Source: Oscillospiraceae bacterium
GTDB taxonomy: Bacteria > Bacillota > Clostridia > Oscillospirales > Butyricicoccaceae
Direction of reading: 5' to 3'
DNA: 64,000 nt
NCBI GenBank assembly: GCA_015068445.1
Contig: SVKN01000001.1
Span: 117,403 to 181,402 of the forward strand
Under the pieces are notes generated by a model. The model was not told the origin of the DNA and searched no databases. It saw only the letters and a program-made list of their open reading frames with translations. Both the position numbers and the translations under genes were made by a program. Positions 57,410 to 64,000 of this stretch are shown one piece after another; positions within the stretch are counted from its first letter, which is position 1; each line of letters opens with the position of its first letter.

Positions 57410-57438
57410 ATTGTAGCGTATTTTGATATGAAAAGCAA
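57410..57438 (-). promoter_or_regulatory. Promoter of the zinc-ribbon/TPM operon
   Basis: Minus-strand TTGCTT (57433-57438), 17-base spacer, TACAAT (57410-57415). It lies about 90 bases inside the right end of the element. Confidence 0.62.
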
Positions 57439-57500
57439 TACTGCTTTGGGATCAATATACCGCAAAACGGGACGGTGCGCATCCTCCGATGGGCTGAACC

Positions 57501-57555
57501 GGGGCGCTTGAAGCCGCTGCGCGCGGTGACAGCCTTGACTGGCAGGAAAAGGGCG
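57501..57555. other. Right junction (attR) of the intervening element
   Basis: The element's right arm (57501-57527) ends at the GA of 57528-57529, after which the deacetylase frame resumes (G-A-C for Asp). Counting outward from the GA, the arm matches the left-end arm in 20 of 27 positions in inverted orientation. The ACTGG at 57538-57542 is the partner of CCAGT in attL. Confidence 0.8.
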
Positions 57556-57779
57556 TCCAGCCCGTGATCGACCGGGTGCTGTCCCGGGTGCAGCCGGGGT
57601 CCATCGTGCTGTTCCACAACGCCGCGAAATACACCCCGCAGGCGCTGCCGACGATCCTCGAGAGCCTGATCCGGGACGGGTACGACTTCGTCCCCGTCTC
57701 CCAGCTGATCTACCGGGAGAACTACCGCATCGACCACACCGGGCGGCAGATCCCGGTCCCGCCCGCGCCGGAGCAGTGA
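57528..57779 (+). CDS. Interrupted PdaB-type polysaccharide deacetylase, C-terminal part
   Basis: The frame from 57528 reads D-S-L-D-W-Q-E-K-G-V-Q-P, then G-S-I-V-L-F-H-N-A-A-K-Y-T-P-Q-A-L-P and Y-D-F-V-P-V-S-Q-L-I, the end of a NodB-type deacetylase. It has the W-motif and the late His motif (L-F-H-N). It completes the protein begun at 38647. In its present position it has no ribosome binding site or start of its own; an internal ATG at 57564 is possible but would yield a domain fragment without function. The stop codon is at 57777. Confidence 0.9.
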   Translation, partial: DSLDWQEKGVQPVIDRVLSRVQPGSIVLFHNAAKYTPQALPTILESLIRDGYDFVPVSQLIYRENYRIDHTGRQIPVPPAPEQ

Positions 57780-57815
57780 GGTTGCACAGGGCAACAGTTT
57801 TCGGCGTCTGGGGCG

Positions 57816-57844
57816 TTGACACGCCTCTCCCCGTCTGGTATGGT
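57816..57844 (+). promoter_or_regulatory. Promoter of the ABC transporter operon
   Basis: TTGACA (57816-57821), 17-base spacer, TATGGT (57839-57844). A leader of about 150 bases follows. Confidence 0.7.
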
Positions 57845-57927
57845 TACGGTATCAGCCGGTCCGCCGACGCCCGCTGCGCGGGCGTTTGATCCACGAACGG
57901 AGATCAGAGGCTTTTTGGCAGACTGTT

Positions 57928-57984
57928 CGCCTGCTTCTTCGGGAGCAGGCGATGGTTTTAATCAATGGTTAGTGTATGCTAACC
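57928..57984 (+). promoter_or_regulatory. Leader hairpin and palindrome before the ABC genes
   Basis: CGCCTGCT/AGCAGGCG (57928-57951) forms a stem followed by GGTTTTAATC, a possible attenuator. A palindrome GGTTAG-N6-CTAACC (57967-57984) ends just before the AAAGGAGG site. It could be an operator or hold back translation. Confidence 0.4.
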
Positions 57985-57999
57985 AAAGGAGGCTAACGT

Positions 58000-59763
58000 A
58001 TGGAACAACAAAAGCAGTCCTCCCCCATCGCGTGGCTGCTGGAGAAGGCGGGCGACCGCCGAGGGCAGTACGCGAAGAGCGTGCTGCTGGCCGTGGCGGG
58101 CGTGGCGTTCTCCGTGGCGCCCTATTTCGTGGTGGCGGAAATCGTCAGGGCGCTGATGCGCGGCGAGCGCGTGCTGAGCTTTTACGCGGCGCGGTGCGCG
58201 CTGATGGCGCTGTTCTGGCTGTGCCGCGTCGTGCTGCACGCGCTGAGCACGGCCACCAGCCACCGCGCCACCTTCGCTGTGCTGGGCAAGCTGAGAAAGA
58301 TGGCCGCGGAGCGCCTGACGCAGATGCCGCTGGGCGCGGTGCTCAGCGAGAGCTCCGGCGCACTGAAAAACACGCTGGTGGAGCGTATCGACTCCATCGA
58401 AACGACGCTGGCGCACATCGTGCCCGAGTTCACGGCCAACCTGCTGGTGCCGGCAGTCATCCTGATCTATATTTTCACCATCGACTGGCGCATGGGGCTG
58501 GCGTCGCTGATCACCGTGCCTCTGGGACTGTTCTGCTATGTGTTCATGATGGTGGGCAGCCAGGGCTTTTACGAGCGCACGCTGACGGCGACCAAGGACC
58601 TCAACGATACGGCGGTAGAGTATATCGGCGGTATTCAGGTGATCAAGGTCTTCGGCAAGACGCGCTCCAGCTATGAGCGCTTCGTCCGCGCGGCCAACGA
58701 GGCGGCGGACAGCTTTGTCAGCTGGATGCGCAAGAGCATCCTCCCCATGGCCGGGGCCATGATCCTGATGCCCGCCACGATGCTGCCCGTGCTGCCCATC
58801 GGCGGGCTGCTCGTCAGAAGCGGGCGGCTGGCGCCGGAGGACTTCGTCACGGTGATCATCCTCGCCGTGGGGCTCATCGGTCCGCTGGTCACCTGCATGA
58901 GCTATTCGGACGATCTGCGCACCATGGGGACAATCGTCGGCGAGGTGCGCAGGATCATCGAGGCGCCCGTCATGGCGCGGCCTGAAAGCGGCGATGCGCC
59001 GGCCGGGTGCGATCTGGCGCTGCGTGACGTCCGGTTCACCTATCAGGACAAGGAGGTCCTGCACGGCGTTGATCTCGATGTCCCGGCGGGCAGCTTCACG
59101 GCGCTGGTGGGACCCTCCGGCAGCGGCAAGAGCACCATCGCGCGGCTGATCGCCTCCCTGTGGGACGTGGACAGCGGCTGCATCACTCTGGGCGGACAGG
59201 ACATCCGAACGATCCCGCAGGAAGCCTATGCCGACAGGATCGCCTTCGTCTCCCAGGACAATTACCTGTTCAATATGTCCGTGCGTGAGAACATCCGCCT
59301 GGGCCGGGCCGACGCCACGGACGAGGAGGTGGAGCGGGCCGCACGGCAGAGCGGCTGCCACGAGTTCATCCTCGGACTGGAGAACGGCTACGACACGGTG
59401 GTCGGCTCCTCCGGCGGCCATCTGTCCGGCGGCGAGCGCCAGCGCATCTCCATCGCCCGCGCCATGCTGAAGGCCGCGCCCATCGTCATCCTCGACGAGG
59501 CGACGGCCTACACCGACCCCGAAAACGAGGCGGTGATCCAGCGCTCGGTGTCTGAGCTGACAAGGGGCAAGACGCTGATCGTCATCGCCCACCGCCTTTC
59601 CACGATCACCGACGCCGACCGGATCTACGTCATCCGCGACGGCAAGGTGGACGACTGCGGCACCCACGAGGAGCTGCTGAGCCGTCACGGCCTGTACGAG
59701 ACCATGTGGAAGGCCCATATCGCTGTGAGAGACAGCGCGGAAGGAGGCAGCGGGAATGCTTGA
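58000..59763 (+). CDS. ABC exporter-type half transporter, first subunit
   Basis: This 587-residue protein has an N-terminal membrane domain (~20-320, six helices) and an ATPase domain with Walker A G-P-S-G-S-G-K-S-T near residue 370, Q-D-N-Y-L-F, signature L-S-G-G-E-R-Q-R-I-S and Walker B I-V-I-L-D-E-A-T-A-Y-T-D-P-E-N-E. Replacement of the usual S-A-L-D by Y-T-D-P is typical of paired transporters of the IrtAB/YbtPQ-like group, some of which import iron-siderophores in spite of their exporter fold. It overlaps the second gene by eight bases, consistent with a heterodimer. Substrate unknown. Confidence 0.88.
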   Translation: MEQQKQSSPIAWLLEKAGDRRGQYAKSVLLAVAGVAFSVAPYFVVAEIVRALMRGERVLSFYAARCALMALFWLCRVVLHALSTATSHRATFAVLGKLRKMAAERLTQMPLGAVLSESSGALKNTLVERIDSIETTLAHIVPEFTANLLVPAVILIYIFTIDWRMGLASLITVPLGLFCYVFMMVGSQGFYERTLTATKDLNDTAVEYIGGIQVIKVFGKTRSSYERFVRAANEAADSFVSWMRKSILPMAGAMILMPATMLPVLPIGGLLVRSGRLAPEDFVTVIILAVGLIGPLVTCMSYSDDLRTMGTIVGEVRRIIEAPVMARPESGDAPAGCDLALRDVRFTYQDKEVLHGVDLDVPAGSFTALVGPSGSGKSTIARLIASLWDVDSGCITLGGQDIRTIPQEAYADRIAFVSQDNYLFNMSVRENIRLGRADATDEEVERAARQSGCHEFILGLENGYDTVVGSSGGHLSGGERQRISIARAMLKAAPIVILDEATAYTDPENEAVIQRSVSELTRGKTLIVIAHRLSTITDADRIYVIRDGKVDDCGTHEELLSRHGLYETMWKAHIAVRDSAEGGSGNA

Positions 59764-61495
59764 TATCATCCGCCGATTTTTCGATTTCTGCGACCCGGAG
59801 GACCGGAGGAAGTTCCGGCTGTCCGTGGCGCTGGGCGTGCTGCAGGCGTTTTTCCAGGCGCTCAAGATCCCGGCCATCGCCGTGATGATGCGCGCGATCC
59901 TCTCCGGGCACATCACGGGACGCGACGCACTCATGAGTCTGCTGATCATGGCGGTCAGCGTGCTGGGCGAGTCGCTGGTCAAGGCGAAGTCGATGATGCT
60001 GCAGACCGAGGGCGGGTATTACGCCTGCGCCAAAAAGCGCATCGAGATCGCCGAGCACATGCGCTACCTGCCCATGGGGTACTTCAACCGCAACAGTCTC
60101 GGCCAGATCACCTCCGTGACGACGAACACCATGGAGAGTCTGGAGAACGTGGCCACCCGCGTGATCATGCTGGTGTGCGAGGGGCTGCTGACGACGTCGC
60201 TGATCATCGTGATGCTGTTCTTCTTCGACAGACGCATCGCGCTGGTGCTGCTGTGCGGCTTTGGACTGTTCATGCTGGCCAACGGCGCGCTGCAGAGGGC
60301 GGCGGCGAAGCTGGCGGGACGGAAGCTGGACGCCGACGCGAAGGTCGTTGAAAAGGTGCTGGAGTACCTGCAGGGCATGGCGGAGGTGAAGGCGTACCAC
60401 CTGACGGGCCGGAAGAGCCGCGAGCTCAACGACGCCATCGCCGACAACGTACAGGTCAACACGGACATGGAAATGACGCTGATCCCGCGCATGACGCTGC
60501 AGAGCTTCATCGCCAAGCTGACGGGCGTGATGATGGTGTTTTTCTCCTGCCTCTTCTTCGTGCAGGGCACCATGGACACGCTGAACGCGGTGCTGATGGT
60601 CATTTCGGCCTTCATCGTCTACGCCAGCCTGGAGACGGCGGGCAATTACTCTGCCCTGCTGCGCGTGGTGGACGTCAGCGTCCAGCGGGCGAACGAGATC
60701 CTCTCGACGCCGCAGATGGACATCACCGGGGCGGAGCTGACGCCCGAAAAATGCGACATCGGCGCGGAGAGCATCGATTTCTCCTATGACAGGCGGAAGA
60801 TCATCGACGGCGTGAGCCTGTCGATCCCTGCGCGCACCACCACGGCCATCGTGGGCCCCTCCGGCGGCGGCAAGACGACGCTGGTCAATCTGCTGGCCCG
60901 GTTCTGGGACGTGGATCGGGGCGCGGTGACACTGGACGGCCGCGACGTGCGGGAGTGGGACATGGACAGCCTCATGCGCAATTTCAGCTTCGTGTTCCAG
61001 AACGTCTACCTGTTCCATGACACCATCGCCAACAACATCCGCTTCGGAAGGCCGGAGGCGTCCATGGACGAGGTGCGCGAGGTCGCGCGGAAGGCGTGCT
61101 GCCATGAGTTCATCATGAGCCTCCCCGACGGATATGAGACCATCGTGGGCGAGGGCGGCGCCAGCCTGTCCGGCGGCGAGCGCCAGCGCATCTCCATCGC
61201 CCGCGCCATGATGAAGGACGCGCCCGTCATCTTCCTCGACGAGGCGACGGCCAACGTGGACCCCGAGAACGAAAACGAGCTGGTGTCCGCCATCGAAGCG
61301 CTGACGAAGGAGAAGACCGTCGTCATGATCGCCCATCGGCTCAAAACGGTGCGCAGCGCCGACCAGATCCTCGTGCTGGATCAGGGCAGGATCGTCCAGC
61401 GCGGCACCCACGCGCAGCTGATGGCCGAGGGCGGCATCTACCGCCGCTTCGTCGGCGAGCGCGCCGAGGCCGCGGGGTGGAAGGTCAGACAATAA
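59756..61495 (+). CDS. ABC exporter-type half transporter, second subunit
   Basis: This 579-residue protein has the same architecture: membrane domain (~15-310) and ATPase with G-P-S-G-G-G-K-T-T, F-Q-N-V-Y-L-F, L-S-G-G-E-R-Q-R-I-S and F-L-D-E-A-T-A-N-V-D-P-E-N-E. Both subunits keep the Walker B Glu, so both nucleotide sites could be active. The start overlaps the first gene, so they are made together. A perfect terminator follows. Drug, peptide or siderophore transport are all possible. Confidence 0.88.
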   Translation: MLDIIRRFFDFCDPEDRRKFRLSVALGVLQAFFQALKIPAIAVMMRAILSGHITGRDALMSLLIMAVSVLGESLVKAKSMMLQTEGGYYACAKKRIEIAEHMRYLPMGYFNRNSLGQITSVTTNTMESLENVATRVIMLVCEGLLTTSLIIVMLFFFDRRIALVLLCGFGLFMLANGALQRAAAKLAGRKLDADAKVVEKVLEYLQGMAEVKAYHLTGRKSRELNDAIADNVQVNTDMEMTLIPRMTLQSFIAKLTGVMMVFFSCLFFVQGTMDTLNAVLMVISAFIVYASLETAGNYSALLRVVDVSVQRANEILSTPQMDITGAELTPEKCDIGAESIDFSYDRRKIIDGVSLSIPARTTTAIVGPSGGGKTTLVNLLARFWDVDRGAVTLDGRDVREWDMDSLMRNFSFVFQNVYLFHDTIANNIRFGRPEASMDEVREVARKACCHEFIMSLPDGYETIVGEGGASLSGGERQRISIARAMMKDAPVIFLDEATANVDPENENELVSAIEALTKEKTVVMIAHRLKTVRSADQILVLDQGRIVQRGTHAQLMAEGGIYRRFVGERAEAAGWKVRQ

Positions 61496-61508
61496 GGTAT
61501 CAATAACG

Positions 61509-61545
61509 AAAAAGCGCTTCCGGCAGCTGCCGGAAGCGCTTTTTT
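61509..61545. terminator. Strong bidirectional terminator
   Basis: A perfect 36-base palindrome (61509-61544) with terminal A and T runs between the ABC operon and the convergent surface-protein gene. Confidence 0.9.
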
Positions 61546-61554
61546 ACGCATTTT

Positions 61555-64000
61555 CTATTCGGGCGATGCAGGCGCGCAGACGGGAGCGTTGTTCCCGTCC
61601 AGCAGGTAGAGGCGGACGGTCTCCCCGTCGGATGGCTTGAGCGCGATGCTGTCGGCGGACGGGTCGGCGAAGACGACGGCGGTCATGCGGCCGCTCTTGT
61701 CATAGGCGGCGGCGCAGACGCGGCTGCCGCTTTCGGGCGCGGACGTCAGACCGAAGTGGATCGTCCCGTCGGTCAGCGTGACCTTGGTGAACGAGACGGG
61801 ATCGTCAGGCTCGTCCCCGCCGGGGCAGGTGAACGACAGGTGGACCATCAGATGCGTGGTGATGGGATTGCCGGACAGCGCCTCGGCCCAGCCTTCGTCC
61901 TTGCCGTTCCACGTCACGGCGACGTTGGGGACGGCCTCCCCGTCCGTCTCGACGACCCAGAACGTGTAGGGCGATCTAACCCGGGCCTGAACAACAAGAT
62001 CGTACTCGTGGCCACCGACGAAGACGTCGCCGTCGGAAAGCCAGCTGCCCGCGGTCACGTCGCGCCAGCTGACGCTGAGAAGGTCGTAAAGGGCGTCTGC
62101 GGGGACGGTCAGCGCGAAGGGCGCCTTCTCCCCTGCCTTGAGCTTTGCGGGGCCGGTGAGGTCGATGGCGGGGACGAAGGGCTCCCGGGCGGTCATATCC
62201 GACGCCACGATGGCGCTGTAGCGACCGTCCGTCCCGGGCAGATTGCCCACGTCGGTCAGCTCGCCGTTGAGCTTGCCCATGACGCCCTCCGTCCAGTACG
62301 CCTTCTGCCAGACGTTGTAGCTTGCCGGGAAGGCATAGCCGTCTTCCGCCTTGACGGCGACACAGACAGTGTAGACGCGGTCGAGGACGAACACGTCGTC
62401 GTTTTCGAGGAAGGTCCTCTCCTCCGTGTCGAAGCAGGCGATATCGTCATACAGATAGTGCGCGTCCTCGGGGAGCGTGACGAACGTGCTGCTGCGGTAC
62501 TGGAGCAGCGTCAGTCCGGCGGCCGGGGCCGGGAGGCCGCCGACCTCGATATCGTCGAGGATCGTCTTGCCGCAGGGCGGCAGGCCGCAGTCCAGCGTGA
62601 TGTGGTGCCGCGCGTCCTCGCCGTTGAAGACGGAGGCCCAGCAGACGCGGCCGTCGAGGCTGCCCGTGACGTCGTCCGTCGGCAGATAGCGCAGGTATTC
62701 CTCGTCCCAGACGGCGGAGAACTCAAAGCCCTCTTTGGGGATCAGATCGATCCGCACGGTGTACACCTCGCCTTCGACGAGGGCGGGCGTTTCCAGATCG
62801 GTCCACTCGACCTTCGCGATCTCATAGGGGGCGTCCTCGGGCACGCTGAAGATGACGTCCTTGTCAGACGCGCCGGGATCATACCCCGTCATGGCCGCGT
62901 CAAAGCTGCTGACGATCGCCTTACAGACCAGCTGCGCGCGGATCGTGCAGGTCTTGCTGTCGAGCGAAACGATCTCAGCTGCCGCGGCGTTGAGCAGGGC
63001 GGTCAGCTCCGCTTCGGGCGCGAACGCAGCGCCCCGGTCGGCATCAAGGGTGACGATGACCGTATAGGTGTGACCGTTTGTAAACGCGGTAAAATCAGAA
63101 GTCTTGTCCGTCTCGTCGTACCAGAGGACCTTGCTGCAGCGGAAGCCGGCGTCCTTATGTACGGCGACGTCAGCCGCCTGAACAGGCGTCTGCCCACTGG
63201 AGGGCTGGGGCAGCATGACGGCGACGGTCTTGACGGTGTTGACCTCGGCGTAATACGTCTTTTCGAGGCGCAGCTCGCCGTTCGCCGCCAGCGTGAAGCT
63301 GACAGCCTCGCCGTTGAGCAGCTTGGCAGCTGACACCTCGTCAAAGGCACAGCCGGGCTTCGGCATCAGCAGGATCACGAGGTCGTAGCGCTGACCGGCG
63401 GCGAAGGTCCCCTCGGGATCCATCCTGTCGCCTGCCTTGTAGTCCCACCACTGGACCTCCCTGACCGTATAATCTGCGTTTTCGGGGACGGACGCTTCAA
63501 AAACGGGCTTCGCGTCGGCCCAGGGGGCGGCAACGTCCGTGACGGTAACGGGATCGATGACGATATAGGGGGCGAGCAGCTCGGTGGCCAGGAAGCAGGT
63601 CCCCTCTGCCTCATAGGAGTTGACGTCATCGCCGTTGATACGCGCCTGCTCCAGCGGGTCTGTCAGCTCATAACCGGGCTCAGCCTTGACGGCGATGTAC
63701 AGCAGGTACCGGCCGCCGCCCAGAGCGGTATCGCCGGGCTTGAGCCAGGTTCCGGCGTCCTCATCGTACCAGGCGACGCCGTCCGTGTAGCCCTCCTCCG
63801 CGTGACTCTTGTCGATCGTCACGGCGCCCGTCAGACTGGAGGGGGCGAAATCGAAGGCCTCCCCGTGGACGGGGGCGGCGATGTTCAGCGAGACGGCCGT
63901 CGCGTAGATGGGCTCCGCCGGATCGGGAAAGGCATAAGCGAGGCGGATGCGGTCCCTGGGGCTGTTGGCCGCGAGCTCAGTGACGGCGGCGACGGCGCCG
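61555..64000 (-). CDS. Large repeat-containing surface protein, C-terminal fragment
   Basis: The frame stays open from the stop codon at 61555 to the window edge, about 815 residues, so the gene starts outside; the GTG at 63822 is internal. It is built from five or six units of roughly 100-130 residues, each with F-x-x-x-V-P-E-x-A-x-Y, then V-x-W-x-D, a short turn, G-x-x-Y-x-V-x-V and a Gly/Phe end. Examples are V-P-E-N-A-D-Y-T-V-R-E-V-Q-W-W-D and V-P-E-D-A-P-Y-E-I-A-K-V-E-W-T-D. The units resemble bacterial Ig-like or DUF-type extracellular repeats. No LPXTG or SLH is visible at this end. Likely a secreted adhesin or wall protein. Function unknown. Confidence 0.75.
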   Translation of the reverse strand, partial: GAVAAVTELAANSPRDRIRLAYAFPDPAEPIYATAVSLNIAAPVHGEAFDFAPSSLTGAVTIDKSHAEEGYTDGVAWYDEDAGTWLKPGDTALGGGRYLLYIAVKAEPGYELTDPLEQARINGDDVNSYEAEGTCFLATELLAPYIVIDPVTVTDVAAPWADAKPVFEASVPENADYTVREVQWWDYKAGDRMDPEGTFAAGQRYDLVILLMPKPGCAFDEVSAAKLLNGEAVSFTLAANGELRLEKTYYAEVNTVKTVAVMLPQPSSGQTPVQAADVAVHKDAGFRCSKVLWYDETDKTSDFTAFTNGHTYTVIVTLDADRGAAFAPEAELTALLNAAAAEIVSLDSKTCTIRAQLVCKAIVSSFDAAMTGYDPGASDKDVIFSVPEDAPYEIAKVEWTDLETPALVEGEVYTVRIDLIPKEGFEFSAVWDEEYLRYLPTDDVTGSLDGRVCWASVFNGEDARHHITLDCGLPPCGKTILDDIEVGGLPAPAAGLTLLQYRSSTFVTLPEDAHYLYDDIACFDTEERTFLENDDVFVLDRVYTVCVAVKAEDGYAFPASYNVWQKAYWTEGVMGKLNGELTDVGNLPGTDGRYSAIVASDMTAREPFVPAIDLTGPAKLKAGEKAPFALTVPADALYDLLSVSWRDVTAGSWLSDGDVFVGGHEYDLVVQARVRSPYTFWVVETDGEAVPNVAVTWNGKDEGWAEALSGNPITTHLMVHLSFTCPGGDEPDDPVSFTKVTLTDGTIHFGLTSAPESGSRVCAAAYDKSGRMTAVVFADPSADSIALKPSDGETVRLYLLDGNNAPVCAPASPE

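Larger units (their letters stand above)
39174..57529. mobile_element. 18.4-kb skin-like intervening element in a deacetylase gene
   Basis: The segment separates the two halves of one polysaccharide deacetylase. Removing it at the common GA restores the exact conserved reading frame. Its ends carry symmetric arms like a serine-recombinase attP, and a large serine recombinase lies 1 kb inside the left end. No phage structural, replication, relaxase or conjugation genes are visible; the cargo consists of about twenty metabolic, repair and surface genes. Skin elements in sigK and similar insertions in other sporulation genes are known to be cut out by serine recombinases in the mother cell. Whether this one excises in that way is inference. 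Confidence 0.8.

Noticed and set aside
39174..57529. A transposon with terminal inverted repeats
   Set aside because: The inverted arms lie within the recombination sites and centre on a two-base core. There is no target duplication beyond GA and no transposase, and precise frame restoration fits serine integration better.

Overview
The window is a high-G+C chromosomal segment of an endospore-forming, Gram-positive anaerobe, most likely a Clostridia/Oscillospirales gut bacterium (Flavonifractor/Oscillibacter-like). The pointers are HPr kinase, a SpoVB-like flippase, a YlmC/YmxH protein, SLH surface proteins, HemZ, the rpsB-tsf pair, a TPP-riboswitch/ThiT unit and many AGGAGG ribosome binding sites. 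Assignment to a genus is inference. No rRNA, tRNA or CRISPR array was seen.

Layout. 1-7.8 kb: a truncated SpoVB-like flippase, a small zinc-ribbon protein, then a tight minus-strand operon recJ-relA-dtd-MBL hydrolase-hemZ with a good promoter. 7.9-15.5 kb: tandem abgB-like M20 amidohydrolases, tsf and rpsB, and pxpABC (5-oxoprolinase). 15.6-18.1 kb: ylmC, TPP riboswitch plus thiT, hprK, and divergent rpmB. 18.1-28.4 kb: a type IV pilus operon (pilB, pilT, pilC, a 1063-residue PilM-PilN-like fusion, pilO-like, three pilin-like proteins). Its last gene joins a class III prepilin N-terminus to a CHAP peptidoglycan-amidase-like domain. 28.5-38.6 kb: an SLH protein, radC, a pyridoxal kinase, a GHL10 glycosidase with a degenerate amidase tail, a LysR/flavodoxin cluster and a ComB-like phosphatase.

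38.6-57.8 kb holds the most interesting structure. A PdaB-type polysaccharide deacetylase gene starts at 38647 and is cut in the middle of its conserved core. Its missing C-terminal half lies at 57528-57779. Joining the two at a shared GA dinucleotide (39172-39173 and 57528-57529) removes 18,356 bp and restores the expected W-D-V-D-S-L-D-W sequence and a 258-residue protein. The ends of the removed segment form near-symmetric inverted arms around that GA (20 of 27 positions match), as in a large-serine-recombinase attP. A large serine recombinase sits just inside the left end. This is best read as a skin-like intervening element. Its cargo is metabolic and repair genes: two D-threonine-aldolase-like PLP enzymes, RidA, ThpR, YbaK, a SRAP protein, TspO, rhodanese and MBL proteins, a triple-TPM protein and a broken hybrid sensor kinase.

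57.8-64 kb: a two-gene ABC exporter-type operon with a consensus promoter, then a truncated repeat-rich surface protein running off the window.
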